Below, in pieces: positions 11,261-22,630 of a stretch of DNA of 64,000 nucleotides. Source of the stretch: Chloranthus sessilifolius (lineage: Eukaryota; Streptophyta; Magnoliopsida; Chloranthales; Chloranthaceae); contig CM037588.1 of the NCBI GenBank assembly GCA_021018995.1, positions 94,276,765-94,340,764 on the forward strand, given 5' to 3'. The position numbers and the translations under genes are program-made. The stretch's first letter is position 1. Each line of letters begins with the position of its first letter. The notes beneath the pieces were generated by a model. That model was not told where the DNA came from. It did not search any database and saw nothing but the letters and a program-made list of their open reading frames with translations.

Positions 11261-11475
11261 ATGGCCAATCAGCCGTTTCTCTCAGTTGGTTTCCTTCGAT
11301 TTGCTTGCCATTGCTTTGAGTTTTCCTTAACTTTGCTCTTTTAACTATTTTTACATTGATTCGACCTTTGAACATGTTGCAATACAACGTGAACTAAAAG
11401 CACACATTAGTAGTTAAGCAAGGGCTAACAAGGTCAAGATTCGGGTATAATTTATTCCAATTTCAAGACCGATCA

Positions 11476-12168
11476 CTTGGTCAACTAAGTTATTGGACCG
11501 AACCCTTAGGTGGCCTCAAAGGCCCAAATGTTAATTGCTTAGAAAATGGAATTTTGTGAAGACCCGACTACTCGGACCATGACTTGGTGAGTCTTAAAGG
11601 ATTTTCTAAGATGCAAGCCCCACCCAAAAGGTTTTAAAAGTAAATGATGGAGGCCCATAACGGATGAATAAAATGGCCCGAACCTTGAAAAAGGCATGTA
11701 TACCAAGACTTGGGTCTAGTAAAGCCCAAAACCACATAGGGAATAACTCGTGGACCTCGAACCCATAGGATTGGACCCGTCTAGATCTGATTATCTGACC
11801 CAAAGATTTGATATGGACCGGTGGTTGGCCCTGAGGCCAAATTACTAAAATAAATGAAATAAGACGTGACCCATTTGACCAAGGACCCGAAGAAGTCCCA
11901 AAAAGGAATGAAACGGACCCAAGGCCCATATTCGAAAATCATAGGAGGAATAAGAGGTATTAACCCATCGATGAGTGGTCAATCAGTTGACTTAACTCAA
12001 GTAGTTCCTATAATTATTAGAAATAAGCACCCCGATGCCTTAAACTTCAATTAGAGATGATCGAACCTCTTTCATTGACAACAATAAATATAAGTTCTCA
12101 TTGGACTCTAAACTGAAGTAACACTTAGTCTAAGTGTGAACCGACAAGATCCACCTTAGGATCAAGTC
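11476..12168. other. Spacer between head-to-head elements A and B
   Basis: No gene is recognised. A possible LTR start, TGTGAAGACCCGACTACTCG, lies at about 11555 (plus). The following text is rich in GGCCC and GACC words like the outer parts of plant gypsy LTRs, so this may be an LTR fragment of another family, but no second end or copy is in the window. Open frames of 60-107 codons here match nothing I know. Confidence 0.3.
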
Positions 12169-12470
12169 ATGGAACTTGAATTTGAAATGAAACTTGAACT
12201 TGATTTTGAACTAGTATTTGAACTCAAACTTGAACTTGAACTTGAACTTGAACTTGAACTTGTACTTGAACTCGTACTTGTATTTGAACTTGAATTAGAA
12301 CTTGTATTTGAATTCGAATTTGAACTGACATTAGAACTTGAATTTGAACTTGAACTTGAACTTGAACTAGAACTTGAACTTGTATTTGAACTTGAATTAG
12401 AACTTGTATTTGAACTCGAATTTGAACTGGTACTAGAACTTGTATTTGAACTTGAACTAGAACTGGTACT
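12169..12470. repeat. CTTGAA hexamer array (about 300 bp)
   Basis: The stretch is built almost entirely of 6-bp units CTTGAA with variants (CTAGAA, TTTGAA, CTCGAA, CTGGTA). Because the unit is a multiple of three, it leaves long open frames on both strands (alternating Leu-Glu on plus, Gln-Val on minus). These are composition artefacts and not genes. It ends exactly where LTR B begins. Confidence 0.9.
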
Positions 12471-12688
12471 TGATAGGCCTTAATGAAGGTATACTTTATG
12501 CCCAAATCTTGGCCTTGTTAGCCTTCACTTAACTACTAATGGTTGCTTTTAGTTTGTGTTATGTTATAACAGGTTGAAGGGCTGAATCAATGCAAAAATA
12601 GTTAAAAGAGCAAAGTAAGAAGAAACTCGAAGCGGTGGAACGAAATCCAAGAAGGATTAGTAGAAGAAATGATAAACTGATCATTTCA

Positions 12689-13090
12689 ACCGGTCGAGAT
12701 TGCATTCTTGACCGGTCAAGATCGTTAAACAGAGAAGAGAAACCATGAAGAAAAAGAAGAGAGAAAATAGCTGAAGTGGATCGGTCAAAATGTCAATTTC
12801 GACTGATCGAATATTTTGGGGCTTCATAAATCACAATGTGGACCAGTCGAGAGCAGCTCTACCGGTCGAGGCCAAATAGAGGAGATTATTTTCTTTTGTA
12901 TATAATCTCAACCGATCGAAGTCTTGATTTGACCAGTCAAGCCTGAAGCCATGCATTAAAGAAGATTTGAAGCTGTGACCGTTCGAGTTCAGTTCGACCG
13001 GTCGAGAATTAAGGATATTTGCAGATGTGGTGCGACTTGAAGAGAATGAAGACATTGACTAGTGGAGATTCATTCTCGACCGGTCGAGAT
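12689..13090. repeat. Six pairs of CGACCGGTCG palindromes, LTR B
   Basis: Core starts come in pairs: 12689/12711, 12780/12802, 12842/12861, 12911/12932, 12978/12997 and 13058/13079, spaced 22, 22, 19, 21, 19 and 21 bp. Many copies diverge (ACCAGT, ACTGAT, ACCGTT, ACTAGT), but the pairing is kept. The array lies 150-550 bp upstream of the TATA box. Confidence 0.85.
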
Positions 13091-13233
13091 AGAGTTTTAA
13101 TGCGAAAAGTCAAGTCTTCCAGGCTATTTCTTCCGGCATTGTAGAATCCTTTTGGATTCTTATTCTCAAGCAAATTTTTAGGGATCTTCTAGAGTTACTT
13201 GTCATGTATAATTTTGCTAGGGCCTTATGAAAC

Positions 13234-13241
13234 TATAAATA
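13234..13241 (+). promoter_or_regulatory. Probable TATA box of LTR B
   Basis: AACTATAAATAAGGTCCCTA; the mirror position of the TATA box in LTR A. Confidence 0.6.
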
Positions 13242-14018
13242 AGGTCCCTAGGGTTGGGTTTAGAGGATCCTTTCGGCAGATTTTTTCTAGAAAGCTTCAG
13301 CCGTCTGAGCTCATAGTCCAGGTTAGTTTCCAGTTCAGAGAAGTGTGAGATTGATTTGTAATCAACGAGAGAGGGTTGAATCAGCAATGGTAAAGATCAT
13401 TCAGTCGATGCGAGGCTAAACCTTCCCAGGCTGGGATCTCTTGTAAATTTTAGATGAGTAAATAATAAATTTCTATTCTTCTTTTATTTTGAATTCTACA
13501 TACTGGTACGATTGCATGTTTGAGGTTCCAGTTGTATTGAGAACGTGATAGTAAAGGTTTAATCTTATTGTGTTTAATTCTAATGGCCTTGTTGGGATTA
13601 GGATTAGATTTGATAGGATATTCATTCACGGATTAAGGCTTGTAGCATAGTCTTATCGGTTATATGCAATAATGCTTTGACAATTAGATTACATCTAATT
13701 CTTGTACCTAGCTATAGAGCTTGTAGCCTAGAGAGGGAGTACTTAGGATTTAAATTAGGGGAAGTATAGGGATCTGTTATTTATGAGTCTGTGATCCAAG
13801 GGAGATCCCAGTCTGCTTTCTCACACCTTATCCAGAACTGTGATTAGTTTTCTTTTTAGTTTAATTAACTTAGGAAACTTTAATTTATAAATCATTTTAG
13901 AATAAGACAGTAGCTAGAAAAGATAAATGACAATTCGCTATGGTTCGACACCCTTGTATTCACCCGAGCACTTCAAAATTGTGCACTTGCAAGGTTTTAT
14001 TTAAGACGGTCAAGTTTT

Positions 14019-14036
14019 TGGCACCGCTGTCAGGGA
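14019..14036 (+). other. Primer-binding site of element B, tRNA-Asp type
   Basis: TGGCACCGCTGTCAGGGA, 6 nt after the LTR end at 14012. It differs from the Asp-type PBS by a few changes, including transitions. Confidence 0.8.
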
Positions 14037-14401
14037 CTTCGGCTTTATCTTATTTAATTTCTATCTTATTTTTTATACATATATAATATTCTAACCCTTT
14101 ATCTTATTTTTATTTTATATGCTTAGGAGATCGAAAGGCTCGAAGTCACCGAGGCTTATCACGGGACGCTGCGAGAGGCTACAGTACGTGTTTTTTATTT
14201 CCAGTAGTTAGGTTAGTAATTTATTTTTATTTTTATTTTATATTTATGTGAAGGTTGAGTTCGCAATTCTCTTATCTAAAGCGACTCGACCTTGAGATTA
14301 AGAGAACTTGTAGGAGTATCTGTGCTAGCTCTCGTTCTTCTCAAAATGCCGTGAGTTTTGAACGTTCTAGCCACCCCGCCCTACCTCTAATTCAATTCAA
14401 T

Positions 14402-15716
14402 ATGGTGGGTGAGGTACAACCAGTGGCTAAAACATTGAGGGAGTATTATACACCATCAACCCTTGCACCTCCCTCATGTATTCATTTACTCGCAGCCCCT
14501 GGTAATGGGATCTTCGAGATTAAGCCCAACTTAATTCAGTTGCTTCCTAGTCTTCATGGGCTAGGTAATGAAGATCCCTATATGCATTTAACAAGCTTTC
14601 TAGATATCTGCATGACTTTTAGGATAAAGAACTTGTCCGAAGAGGCCACTCATTTGAGGCTGGTTTTATTTTCTCTTAAAGGCAGGGCAAAGCAGTGGTT
14701 GAATTCTTTGCCCAATGATTCAATTGCTAGTTGGGAAGAGTTACAAAGCAAATTTCTCACTGAGTACATCCTAATCTGCAAGACGAGTTAGATCCGGAAG
14801 GTCATTGCATCATTCCATCAATCTCTGAATGACAGTTTCATGAGATTTGGAAATGCCTTAATGAGCTTCTGTGCAAGTGCCCTCATCCTGAGGTCCCTCA
14901 TTGGCAAATAGTGCTTAGTTTAAATGATGACCTGAATGAACAAATCTGACACATGATTGATGTTTCTTGTGGGGGTATGTTCCTCACACTGACCGCAGAG
15001 GATGCTTGGGAACTCTTTGAGACCCTCATTGAGGACTCGGAATGACACGCTACATCGAGTGGGGCTGATCCTGAGATTTTAAGAAATACACCTCCTAGGC
15101 GAGGAGGATTGTATGAATTAAAATCAATGATGAATTTTCTGCCAAAGTTAAGGCTTTGGAAAATAAAATTTTACTCTCTGTTGGGTGTAAAATTGCACCC
15201 AACATCTCAAAGAGGTGAGGCTTGTGGCATCTACCGCAGCTCGACTCATTTGGTTCCTAAACATCCCGTTTCTCCATTATACCCCATAATAACCCAAGAG
15301 CATACTAAAGCTACGAGTTCCTTCTAACGTTCGAATAATAATTATGGCTTTGGAAACACTTACAATCCGAGTTGGAGAAACCATCTGAACCTGTCCTGGT
15401 AAAACAATTTGAAGCAGGGGATCATTTAGCCACCTAGGCCAATGTATGCTCAACAATCCCCTCCACAATCCTAGTGATAACAACAGTACAAACCTTGTTA
15501 GAATAGCAATTCAGAAGAGGCCATGGTGCAAGCAATCCAAAACTAGCAGCAACAGGGCCGACACCAAATACAACTACTCCATTATCTTATGCGATCCTTT
15601 TCCGCGCTAGAAACCCAGATGATGTTTTGAACAAGAGAGACAAGGTCCGGTTACCGTCTTAACCGGTAACCAACCCAAAATGGCAATTAATGGCAGGGGT
15701 GACTTCATTACCCCCT
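14402..15716 (+). pseudogene. Element B gag, broken and truncated
   Basis: ATG at 14402 begins MVGEVQPVAKTLREYYTPST, homologous to element A gag. The frame also stays open upstream to 14255, but homology with A supports the internal start. Blocks in order: GIFEIKPNLIQLLPSLHGL, DPYMHLTSFLDICMTF, HLRLVLFSLKGRAKQWLNSL, SWEELQSKFLTEY, a TAG at about 14789, a continued FHEIWKCLNELLCKC-like stretch, and a late zinc-knuckle region where two Cys are lost (CGIYRSSTHLVPKH). Further stops and a frame change follow near 15130. The D0 LTR cuts it at 15717. It is non-functional. Confidence 0.8.
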
Positions 15717-16271
15717 TGTAGACACCCCATTTTTGCCCTCTCGGAGTATACAAACTGGGTTGGTCAACCCTTGACCTTGCCCATGACTTTTGGAAAGAGA
15801 GCAACCCTCTCTAAGAGTCCTAAAACCCTAAAAACCCACAATCTGGGAATTATGTACCATAACAATAATGTATAGTTAAGCCCCAGGCCCTGCTGACCAA
15901 AGGTCAAAGGTCGAACCAGAACCCTGACAATATATTTATCATTTGGAAGCCTAGAAGTGAAATTTTTTTACCAGACTTTGGTATTTTAGCAATACTCTAA
16001 TATGATAAATTTATAGGCTTTAAAGTTTTGCAAAAAGGCTTGCCTTTGAGAGTTAGAAATTTGACCAAATTGCAAAAATTGGGATTTTGTTCTTGAACTG
16101 GAAAGTTGACTTTTTATTCTTTGAGATTTTTAATCCGAGATTATTTTTATTGAATTCAAATGGGGGGTATTTCATTATTTATACGTAATATATTAAGTAA
16201 ATAAAAAGGAAAGAATAGTGACATTTACTTACATGATATTACATATAAATATGTATGTCTATCCGTTCGGG
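15717..16271 (+). repeat. D0: family-D-type LTR, first part
   Basis: It begins TGTAGACACCCCATTTTTGC, then CCCTCTCGGAGTATACAAAC and GACCTTGCCCATGAC, matching the start of the LTR at 7362. Beyond about 15800 it diverges from the other copies. It is interrupted by the Tekay element at 16272 and seems to resume at 31971. The bases just left (15712-15716, CCCCT) would be its target-site duplication. No gene is visible in it. Confidence 0.65.
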
Positions 16272-17084
16272 TGTGACAGCCCAGATTTCCTTACCTCAAA
16301 ACCCGTGCCGTCAGATCACGTGAGCGATTTGAATTACAGTGATGCTATGATATCGAAGTGCATGCATCACTTTTGGTCAGCTTGATCTTTCCTCATATTA
16401 TCAATAGGAAGGATCGAGCCATCTCACAATGGTAAGCTGACAAATGCAGAAGCAAAGTGCGCATGCGGAGACCGAGCGAAAGCATAAACAAAATGGCAAT
16501 GTAAACTCAAAACTATCCATCACACAAATATCCGACAACTATACACCGTTCGTATATATACCCAAAAAGAACATCCACCGGTGAAGGCCGACCTTCACCT
16601 AAACAACGAAGCAAATATTCATATTCAATTTACAAAACACTATACCGTATAAAAAAAAAGCCCAAAACAAATCTCAGCTCTCAACCAAAACAGCTATGGA
16701 TAGAACCCCTTAGGCAATTCTTCCTCGTCCTCAGGCACATAATTTGGATCCTCTTCTTGCTCCGGATCTCGTTCAGGTTCAACTCCAGCAACTGTGACGT
16801 ATAGTCGGGAATGAGATACAATCCAAGCTCAATAGGGAATCACAAAGCTAAATCACAATTGATCATTCTTATTCATGAATCTTGATGCGTAGAGAGAGAT
16901 AATATTTAAAACAAGAAATTCTCTAACTAAAAGTCAAAACTCATTCTTTCATGAATGCAAGTAATTAGGTTTCAAACTAATGCATATCAGATCAAGAGAA
17001 TGTATCAAAAGCATGGGAACAAAACAAGAAAACACATCACTAGAACATGTGGTAAGAAATCATAAACAAGGTCGAATATGAAAC

Positions 17085-17360
17085 TGTCAAGCCCCTGAGC
17101 TACTTTAACACACTTGAACCCAGACATTGAGCCCCTGAGCTACGTTAATAGGGTAATTCAATTCAAGAAGCCAAGCCCCTGAGCTATGATAACAGGGTCA
17201 CTTGGACTGAGACCGATGGCCAAGCCCCTAAGTGAGTTAACAGGGTCAAGCCCCTAAGTGAGTTAACAGGGTCACTTGAGCTATTACCAAGCCCCTGAGT
17301 AAGTTAGCAGGGTCACTTGAGCCATTACCAAGCCCCTGAGCAAGTTAACAGGGTCACTTG
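17085..17360. repeat. AAGCCCCTGAG tandem repeat in the Tekay LTR
   Basis: Seven copies of GCCCCTGAG(C/T) followed by a GTTAACAGGGTCACTTGA-type tail. Motif starts are 17091, 17131, 17175, 17224, 17250, 17291 and 17332, so the usual period is about 41 bp with one short unit. The 5' LTR has a related set at 29905-30160. Confidence 0.85.
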
Positions 17361-17904
17361 AGCTAGATCTTACAATCACGGAGACACTAAGCATGACACG
17401 AGTAACATGGCATATATGCAATTCAAACAAACAATAATCAAACTCATCGAGTCGAATACACGATATATCAATGGTGAATTACACAAGCTGACACAATGAT
17501 GAAAATCAATTATAGAGTTTGGAATGCGTATCGAAATCATAAACAATATCATATCAAGATGCGGGCACAAAAACATGCAAATTGTGTGCGTAATCCAAAG
17601 TTATATTTTTCAAAACATGGCAATATACTTGTTTAGCAATTCTAAGAAATATTAGTATATACTACTGCATCAATAACATGGATTTCAAGAAAACGAAGAT
17701 TCGGCGAGATGTTCTTCCCAATCTCAAGTGTCGGAATCACACAAATCAAAAGCACACGAATCAAGGCTAACTCTCTCTCACTGGTCCTCTTATTCACCCT
17801 AAATCACACCACTCACAGGTACTAATGATCAACTAATTACACGTGTCAAAAGTAAGGACACCCAAGGCCTAAAATTATATGAAACCCCAAGTCCACAAAC
17901 AGGG

Positions 17905-18100
17905 GACTCCTTGTTGCAGCGAGATACAAGGTCGTCATGGCGAGGTCCACAGTATTCCATGTGGCACCTACATTGTTGTCGCGACGAGAATTCACAATGC
18001 CAAAATGGCTTGGAATTCAAGGCAGCACTCGCCGCGGCGAGTGCTTTAGGTCATTTCTCACCACGGCGAGGTCACATGTCACCACGGCAAGCTTTATCAG
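17905..18100. repeat. CCGCGGCGAG motif cluster, 3' Tekay LTR
   Basis: Degenerate copies of CTCGCCGCGGCGAG. Close pairs include GCAGCGAG/ATGGCGAG and ACGGCGAG/ACGGCAAG, each 21 bp apart. Better preserved copies are in the other LTR (30640-30840). Confidence 0.7.
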
Positions 18101-19222
18101 CTCTCCATTTCTTTGTTCATCCTTTGAAGCCTTGAAATTCCAAATTTCTTATATAACATTCATCCTAAAGGTGTAATAGAGCCACATAACACAAGATTTT
18201 GCTAAACCTAGAATTCTATCTCATTTTAATTGTACGAGTCATGATTTGGAACCCCGGAAATCAAAGAATTCGATTTCTAAGTTCTTCATGCATCCGATTT
18301 ACGATGCTTTGGGGCATGCATTTCTAGAACTTGAAACAATAGAGCTAAATTTGGGAAAATTGAGCCCCCCAACACTCATTTCATCATGCATGCATGTATT
18401 TCGAGACATCAGACCTCAAGAATTCGGCTATGAGGCCTCTCACATGTCCGATTCCCAAAATCCATCACATGAAATCCTAAATCTCGCATGAATCGATCCT
18501 AGATCTAGAAATTAAGATTTACGAAGCTGAGTTAGATAGATTACCGCAATGGATTCTTCACATGTGAGGTCTTTGCGCTCCGTGGAAGAGATATCTCACG
18601 TTTCACGTGATCAATAGTCCGATTCTTCAATCACAAGGATTTGTAGTTTGGTGAATCATTGCGACGATTGTGCTACCAAGGTTTTCTTCACGACGTTGGT
18701 GGGTTTGGAGAGATCGACTGGTTGGGGTGCTTTTCCAAGGGAAAGACGAGATGAAGGGGAGTAAGGCTCTCTCTTATTCTCTCAATCCAATTTTGAATCC
18801 CATGCATAGCTTATGCATGCGGGATATTATTTATAATATGAGTGCCTGATTCGGTGTGGAATTAGCACACATACGTGGGTGTACGGGTCTTAATCCTAAG
18901 GCTACAAAATTTGGGTTTTAAACCATGGGCCAGATTAACAAATAGGTCCTATTTCTCAGGCTTTTTTACTAGCAGTTTGTCTTAAGCCTGATTGACTATT
19001 GGTTCCTGCTCACATGGTTATTAACCGACGGTCCTGATTCGTGGGCTATTGACTAATGGGTCAGAAACTTTGGCCTGATGATCCAATAGGTCCTATCCCA
19101 TAGACAATCAGTTTGGATTGGTGGACTAGCTCACCCTGGTTATCTGGCATACATCGACTTGGGTCTTTAATATCAACACATACCCTGTGCATTCGGGTTC
19201 GGGCAAATTTTAGGGTGTTACA

Positions 19223-19236
19223 TCCTCCCCCCCCTT
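19223..19236 (-). other. Polypurine tract of the Tekay-like element
   Basis: Minus-strand AAGGGGGGGGAGGA directly abuts the 3' LTR (next bases TGTAACACCC). It fixes the element as minus-strand. Confidence 0.9.
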
Positions 19237-20140
19237 AAATAAATTTTCGTCCTCGAAAATTGACGAAGGTATTAGGGAAAAGGAAGATGCCTCTGGACTG
19301 TGCCGCTAGTCACGACATACGTCATGTCGGTATATGACATTGATGAGGTGGGTCGCGTAGTTTTGTTTAATTGGTTGTGGTCTGGCCTCAAATCGGAGGG
19401 TGACGTCAGTGTGACCCAACTACTAATGTTTAAATTTTCATTCTCGTTGTATCCTATTAATGTCTCCTATATTTATCATATGCAAGCAGGTGATTATAAA
19501 GGAGTTTGGTGATCAAACATGAATATTCTACTAAAAAGTGATTGGAGCTTAACAATATAATTATGCAGAATTTGACATTAAGTGGTAATCAATTCGAAAT
19601 TACGCTAGAAATTGGGATTACCCTAATTGTTACTTGATCCATGACATGAGTTGCTACTTATTGATTCACAAATATATATAATAGGAATTTGTACTGAAAG
19701 TATGAGGAATATGTATAAACTAATTATCCTCATGCAATATATTGAGTGAACATTCAACTAATATGGACATTGATTACAAAATGCAAGCAGCATGTCAGTG
19801 TTCTGAGGGCTCACCAGGCTGCTCTGTTGGTTGCTTTTCACGGCGTCTAGCTCCAGCATCAAAGGGGTCAACCCCCGCACCAGAATCATTCCTAGTGAAA
19901 TCTGAAGTATATTCTCGTGCCCTTGTGATTCGTTGAGGGGCATCATTCGGGAAACATAAGTGCATGATCTCCATGATCATTGCTTCCTGAAAATCCATCC
20001 GTCTCACAATCTCTATATGAGTGCGGGATTGTCGGAGGAAGTGGCTGACGGTTGTGGTAAATCTTGCACCTTTTTATTCAACTTTTTCTGGCTCAGTATC
20101 CATTCCTCGATTCTAAAATGCTCGATGTTGTCGGTCCAAC
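19237..20140 (-). pseudogene. Tekay-like 3' region with tail of the extra ORF
   Basis: Most of this stretch is non-coding. On the minus strand about 19758-20100 reads as a protein tail (HFLRQSRTHIEIVRRMDFQE, then an acidic/Pro-rich end). It appears to continue the ORF at 22631-23231, from which it is separated by the solo-LTR-like insertion. I do not know its function. The rest (19237-19740) shows no gene. Confidence 0.4.
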
Positions 20141-21529
20141 TGTAACATCCCCAAAATTTCCAAAACACTAATACACTAGTTAAACATATGTGCTTAGTAA
20201 GATATACAACTCATGCCACGAAATTTCCTTTAAAATATTATGGAAAATAAATTCCTTAGGTTAAATAACTCAAATATATAATTGTGTAAATAAATACACA
20301 AGCTCCGTGAGAGCATTAGCGGTAGGAGGCTTGAATTTTAAGCAAAAGGTCTAGGGATCAAACCTTGTTATGTAGAGTAAAATTCTATTTTTGAACTTTA
20401 GACGAAAAGCTTATACACCCACACTTGGTGTGTTGGCTCCGCATGGGATGATCCCTAAAAAATTAGAAAGAGGTTGGATACGGGGAGACTAAATTAGAAT
20501 CTCCCTAGATTTCCAAATTAGAAAACTATTTGGTTTCTTCTAAGAATAGAACTAGGAGAGTTCTTTACTAAAAGGAACCCTAACCCTTTAGTTCCTTATT
20601 CTTAATTTCCTTCGTAAGAAAACCTAGCCTTCTTCTTCAACCCTTCTTATTCAACCTTCTTCAAACCATTAAGGTGTTTCTCCATAGAGCACCTTGATCA
20701 CCGCCATCCATACAAAGGAAACGAAGAATCGTGTAGCGTAGAACTTCGAGATTCTAGCAAACTACCCTAGGATCATTGGTCGCGCTACGAAAGGTAACTC
20801 TAATCATTAATGATGATGTATAGGGTTGAAAACTTGATAGGTAATCAAGTTTATAATTTTTCAAATCATTATAATAGTATATGGATCACAAATTTCGAAT
20901 CTCTAATGAATAAGAAACTCGGATGCTAAAAAAACCCCAATGACAACTCGCTGTGATAAGACCCACAACGCGCTGTCATATGTAATAGTGTGCTATGACA
21001 AGTATAATAGCGTGTTGTTGTATATATGACAGCGCGCTGTCATGAGTGATAGCTCACTGTTGTAACACAGTAGCTCGCTATCACTGAAACGAAAATCGGT
21101 GCCGCTGTGAAGATAGTTTCTTCCGACGGCCATAACTTTTGATAGAAAACTCTGATTGACCATTATAATATATCATTTTGGATAGCTCAGGATGATGCAT
21201 CCAATGGGCATGAAAGTATCCAAAGCACGCATGTTGTGGTATATATGAGATCGCGCTGTGGATACCAAAATAGTCTATATTTTTAGTGTTTGTAGCCATA
21301 GTTCGCTATGAGCATTGAAAAATCAGGAATATTTTTATACGATTTAGTCATTCGACTCTAAACTTTTGGTGATTTGTTCCCTTATGTGTAAATTATACAT
21401 AGACCATAGAAGGGAGAATCAGACCTATTACAAGGAGAATATCTTGTTCCGAACCGTACAATCTTTGAAATCGAGGTAGGGGAAATTCAATGCACAATTA
21501 TGTTTTTGAATTTGAATCATAGGGTTTAA

Positions 21530-21571
<42 letters not shown>

Positions 21572-22630
21572 AAACATGCACTCATGATCATCAAAAAACT
21601 GAACTTGAACTTATTGAACCTTATTATTTTTTTGAATATTGAATCATTCAACTGAGGAATATCGAATCATTGAATCTTTGAATATTGAAGCAACTGAACT
21701 CTTTGAACATTGAATTATTGGACTCTTTGAATATCGAAATATTTGAACCTTTGAACTTTTAACTTTGAAATAGAATATAAGCTATGTATGAAATATGAAC
21801 ATTGTACTATGTATTAGAACCTTGCATTTGATTTAAGGTTGATGACAATGAATCCTGTACTTTGAACCGTTTCGACATCCCCTTTGAACCGCACAAGTAT
21901 CCCTCACAACGTAGGGGCTTGCGCAACCGAGAAAAATGATTCTTGAATGACGATGGTTAGGAGGGGATTCCCATTAGTTAACCAAGGCTCTCAGTGCTAT
22001 ATTCATGAGGAGTTGTTTTAACTTATTGATTTAAGTCATGCATTGAACCTAAGAAACCTGTATACAAAGTATGATAATGAATAGATTAAATTGACACTCA
22101 TCTGAAAACCAAGAAAAGTCCTTACGAGAAATTGAACCTTAGATGCTTTGAATTTGTACTAAAGAATCTTTTATTACTTTATTTTGTCACTAATTATTAT
22201 TCAATTTGTCATTGAAACTACGCATTTATTGGATAAGAAATGATTTGGCCTTGAACTTTCTCTACTGAGCTTAGACTGTTAGCTCACCCCGACACTATGT
22301 GTTACAGGTACAGAAGTAGTTCTGGATCCTGAGTTAGAAGAAGATTGAGACATCGTACCAGAGGACAAGGCAGATCTTCCTCCAGAGCAATTTTACCAGC
22401 ATATTTCTTTATGATACTAAGACTTGGTATAGTTTAAAAAAAACTTTTAAGACTATTGATATTGATTATTTTTTTTCACCACTGTTTGTGTGACGAATGG
22501 CCGTCACTGGTGGTTTTACTTTCTTATTTAAGTTTTCTTATAGACATTTATGCAATGGTTTTAATCTAATGGCTTATTCTTATTAATAATAAAGAACCTC
22601 TGTATTTAGATTATGATCTATGATCTAACA
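20141..22630 (+). repeat. Nested solo-LTR-like insertion (about 2.5 kb)
   Basis: It begins TGTAACATCCCCAAAATTTC, the standard start of many plant chromovirus LTRs, and ends GATCTAACA. Near the end is AGCTCACCCCGACACTATG with TGTTACAG, typical of the R/U5 part of such LTRs. No PBS, PPT or coding domain accompanies it, so solo LTR is the simplest reading. Flanking 5-mers (CCAAC/ATCCG) do not match, so the ends are provisional. It carries a phased GCGCGCTGT array (20945-21310), a TA microsatellite (21532-21570) and TTGAATATTGAA-rich sequence (21600-21780). No gene is visible in it. Confidence 0.65.
20945..21310. repeat. AGCGCGCTGT motifs phased at about 21 bp
   Basis: Copies or variants of the palindrome ACAGCGCGCTGT. 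Aligned core starts are 20949, 20971, 20991, 21013, 21035, 21055 and 21076, spaced 22, 20, 22, 22, 20 and 21 bp, with two more at 21254 and 21304. Intervening bases are AT-rich and variable. Confidence 0.85.

Larger units (their letters stand above)
9058..11475 (-). mobile_element. Element A: Athila-like Ty3/gypsy, 5' fragment
   Basis: On the minus strand: 5' LTR 9932-11475, PBS 9907-9925, a short leader, then gag cut at 9058 by the family-D LTR. Its LTR is the same family as that of element B (12471-14012) in opposite orientation, and the two gags are homologous. The rest of the element should lie left of the D-1/element 1 insertions, outside the window. Confidence 0.8.
9932..11475 (-). repeat. 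5' LTR of element A (1544 bp)
   Basis: On the plus strand it runs from TGATCATTTTATA to GACCGATCA. Its reverse complement aligns over its length with 12471-14012, for example at TTAACTACTAATG(T/G) and CAAAAATAGTTAAAAGAGC, which defines both ends. A TATA box (CTATAAATAAGG, minus) lies at 10751-10758, with paired ACCGGT motifs upstream of it (10890-11260). No gene is visible in it. Confidence 0.9.
12471..14012 (+). repeat. 5' LTR of element B (1542 bp)
   Basis: Starts TGATAGGCC and ends AAGACGGTCA. It aligns with the reverse complement of 9932-11475 throughout. It contains six pairs of ACCGGT-type palindromes (12689-13085), then the TATA box at 13234 and the AAGGTCCCTA motif. No gene is visible in it. 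Confidence 0.9.
12471..15716 (+). mobile_element. Element B: Athila-like Ty3/gypsy, 5' fragment
   Basis: Plus strand: 5' LTR 12471-14012, PBS 14019-14036, leader, and gag to 15716, where a family-D LTR (D0) interrupts it. Same family as element A but in opposite orientation, so the two 5' LTRs face each other across about 1 kb. The remainder of B would lie right of the window. Confidence 0.8.
16272..19222 (-). repeat. 3' LTR of the Tekay-like element (2951 bp)
   Basis: On the plus strand it runs TGTGACAGCCCAG to AGGGTGTTACA and pairs with 29105-31970 as a direct repeat. It contains a ragged tandem repeat of AAGCCCCTGAG units (17090-17350) and CGGCGAG motifs (17910-18095). The open frames inside it have no recognisable product. 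Confidence 0.95.

Noticed and set aside
12169..12505. Long open frames on both strands encoding Leu-Glu and Gln-Val repeats
   Set aside because: They are produced by the CTTGAA hexamer array, whose period is a multiple of three and which contains no stop. There is no domain and no start context.
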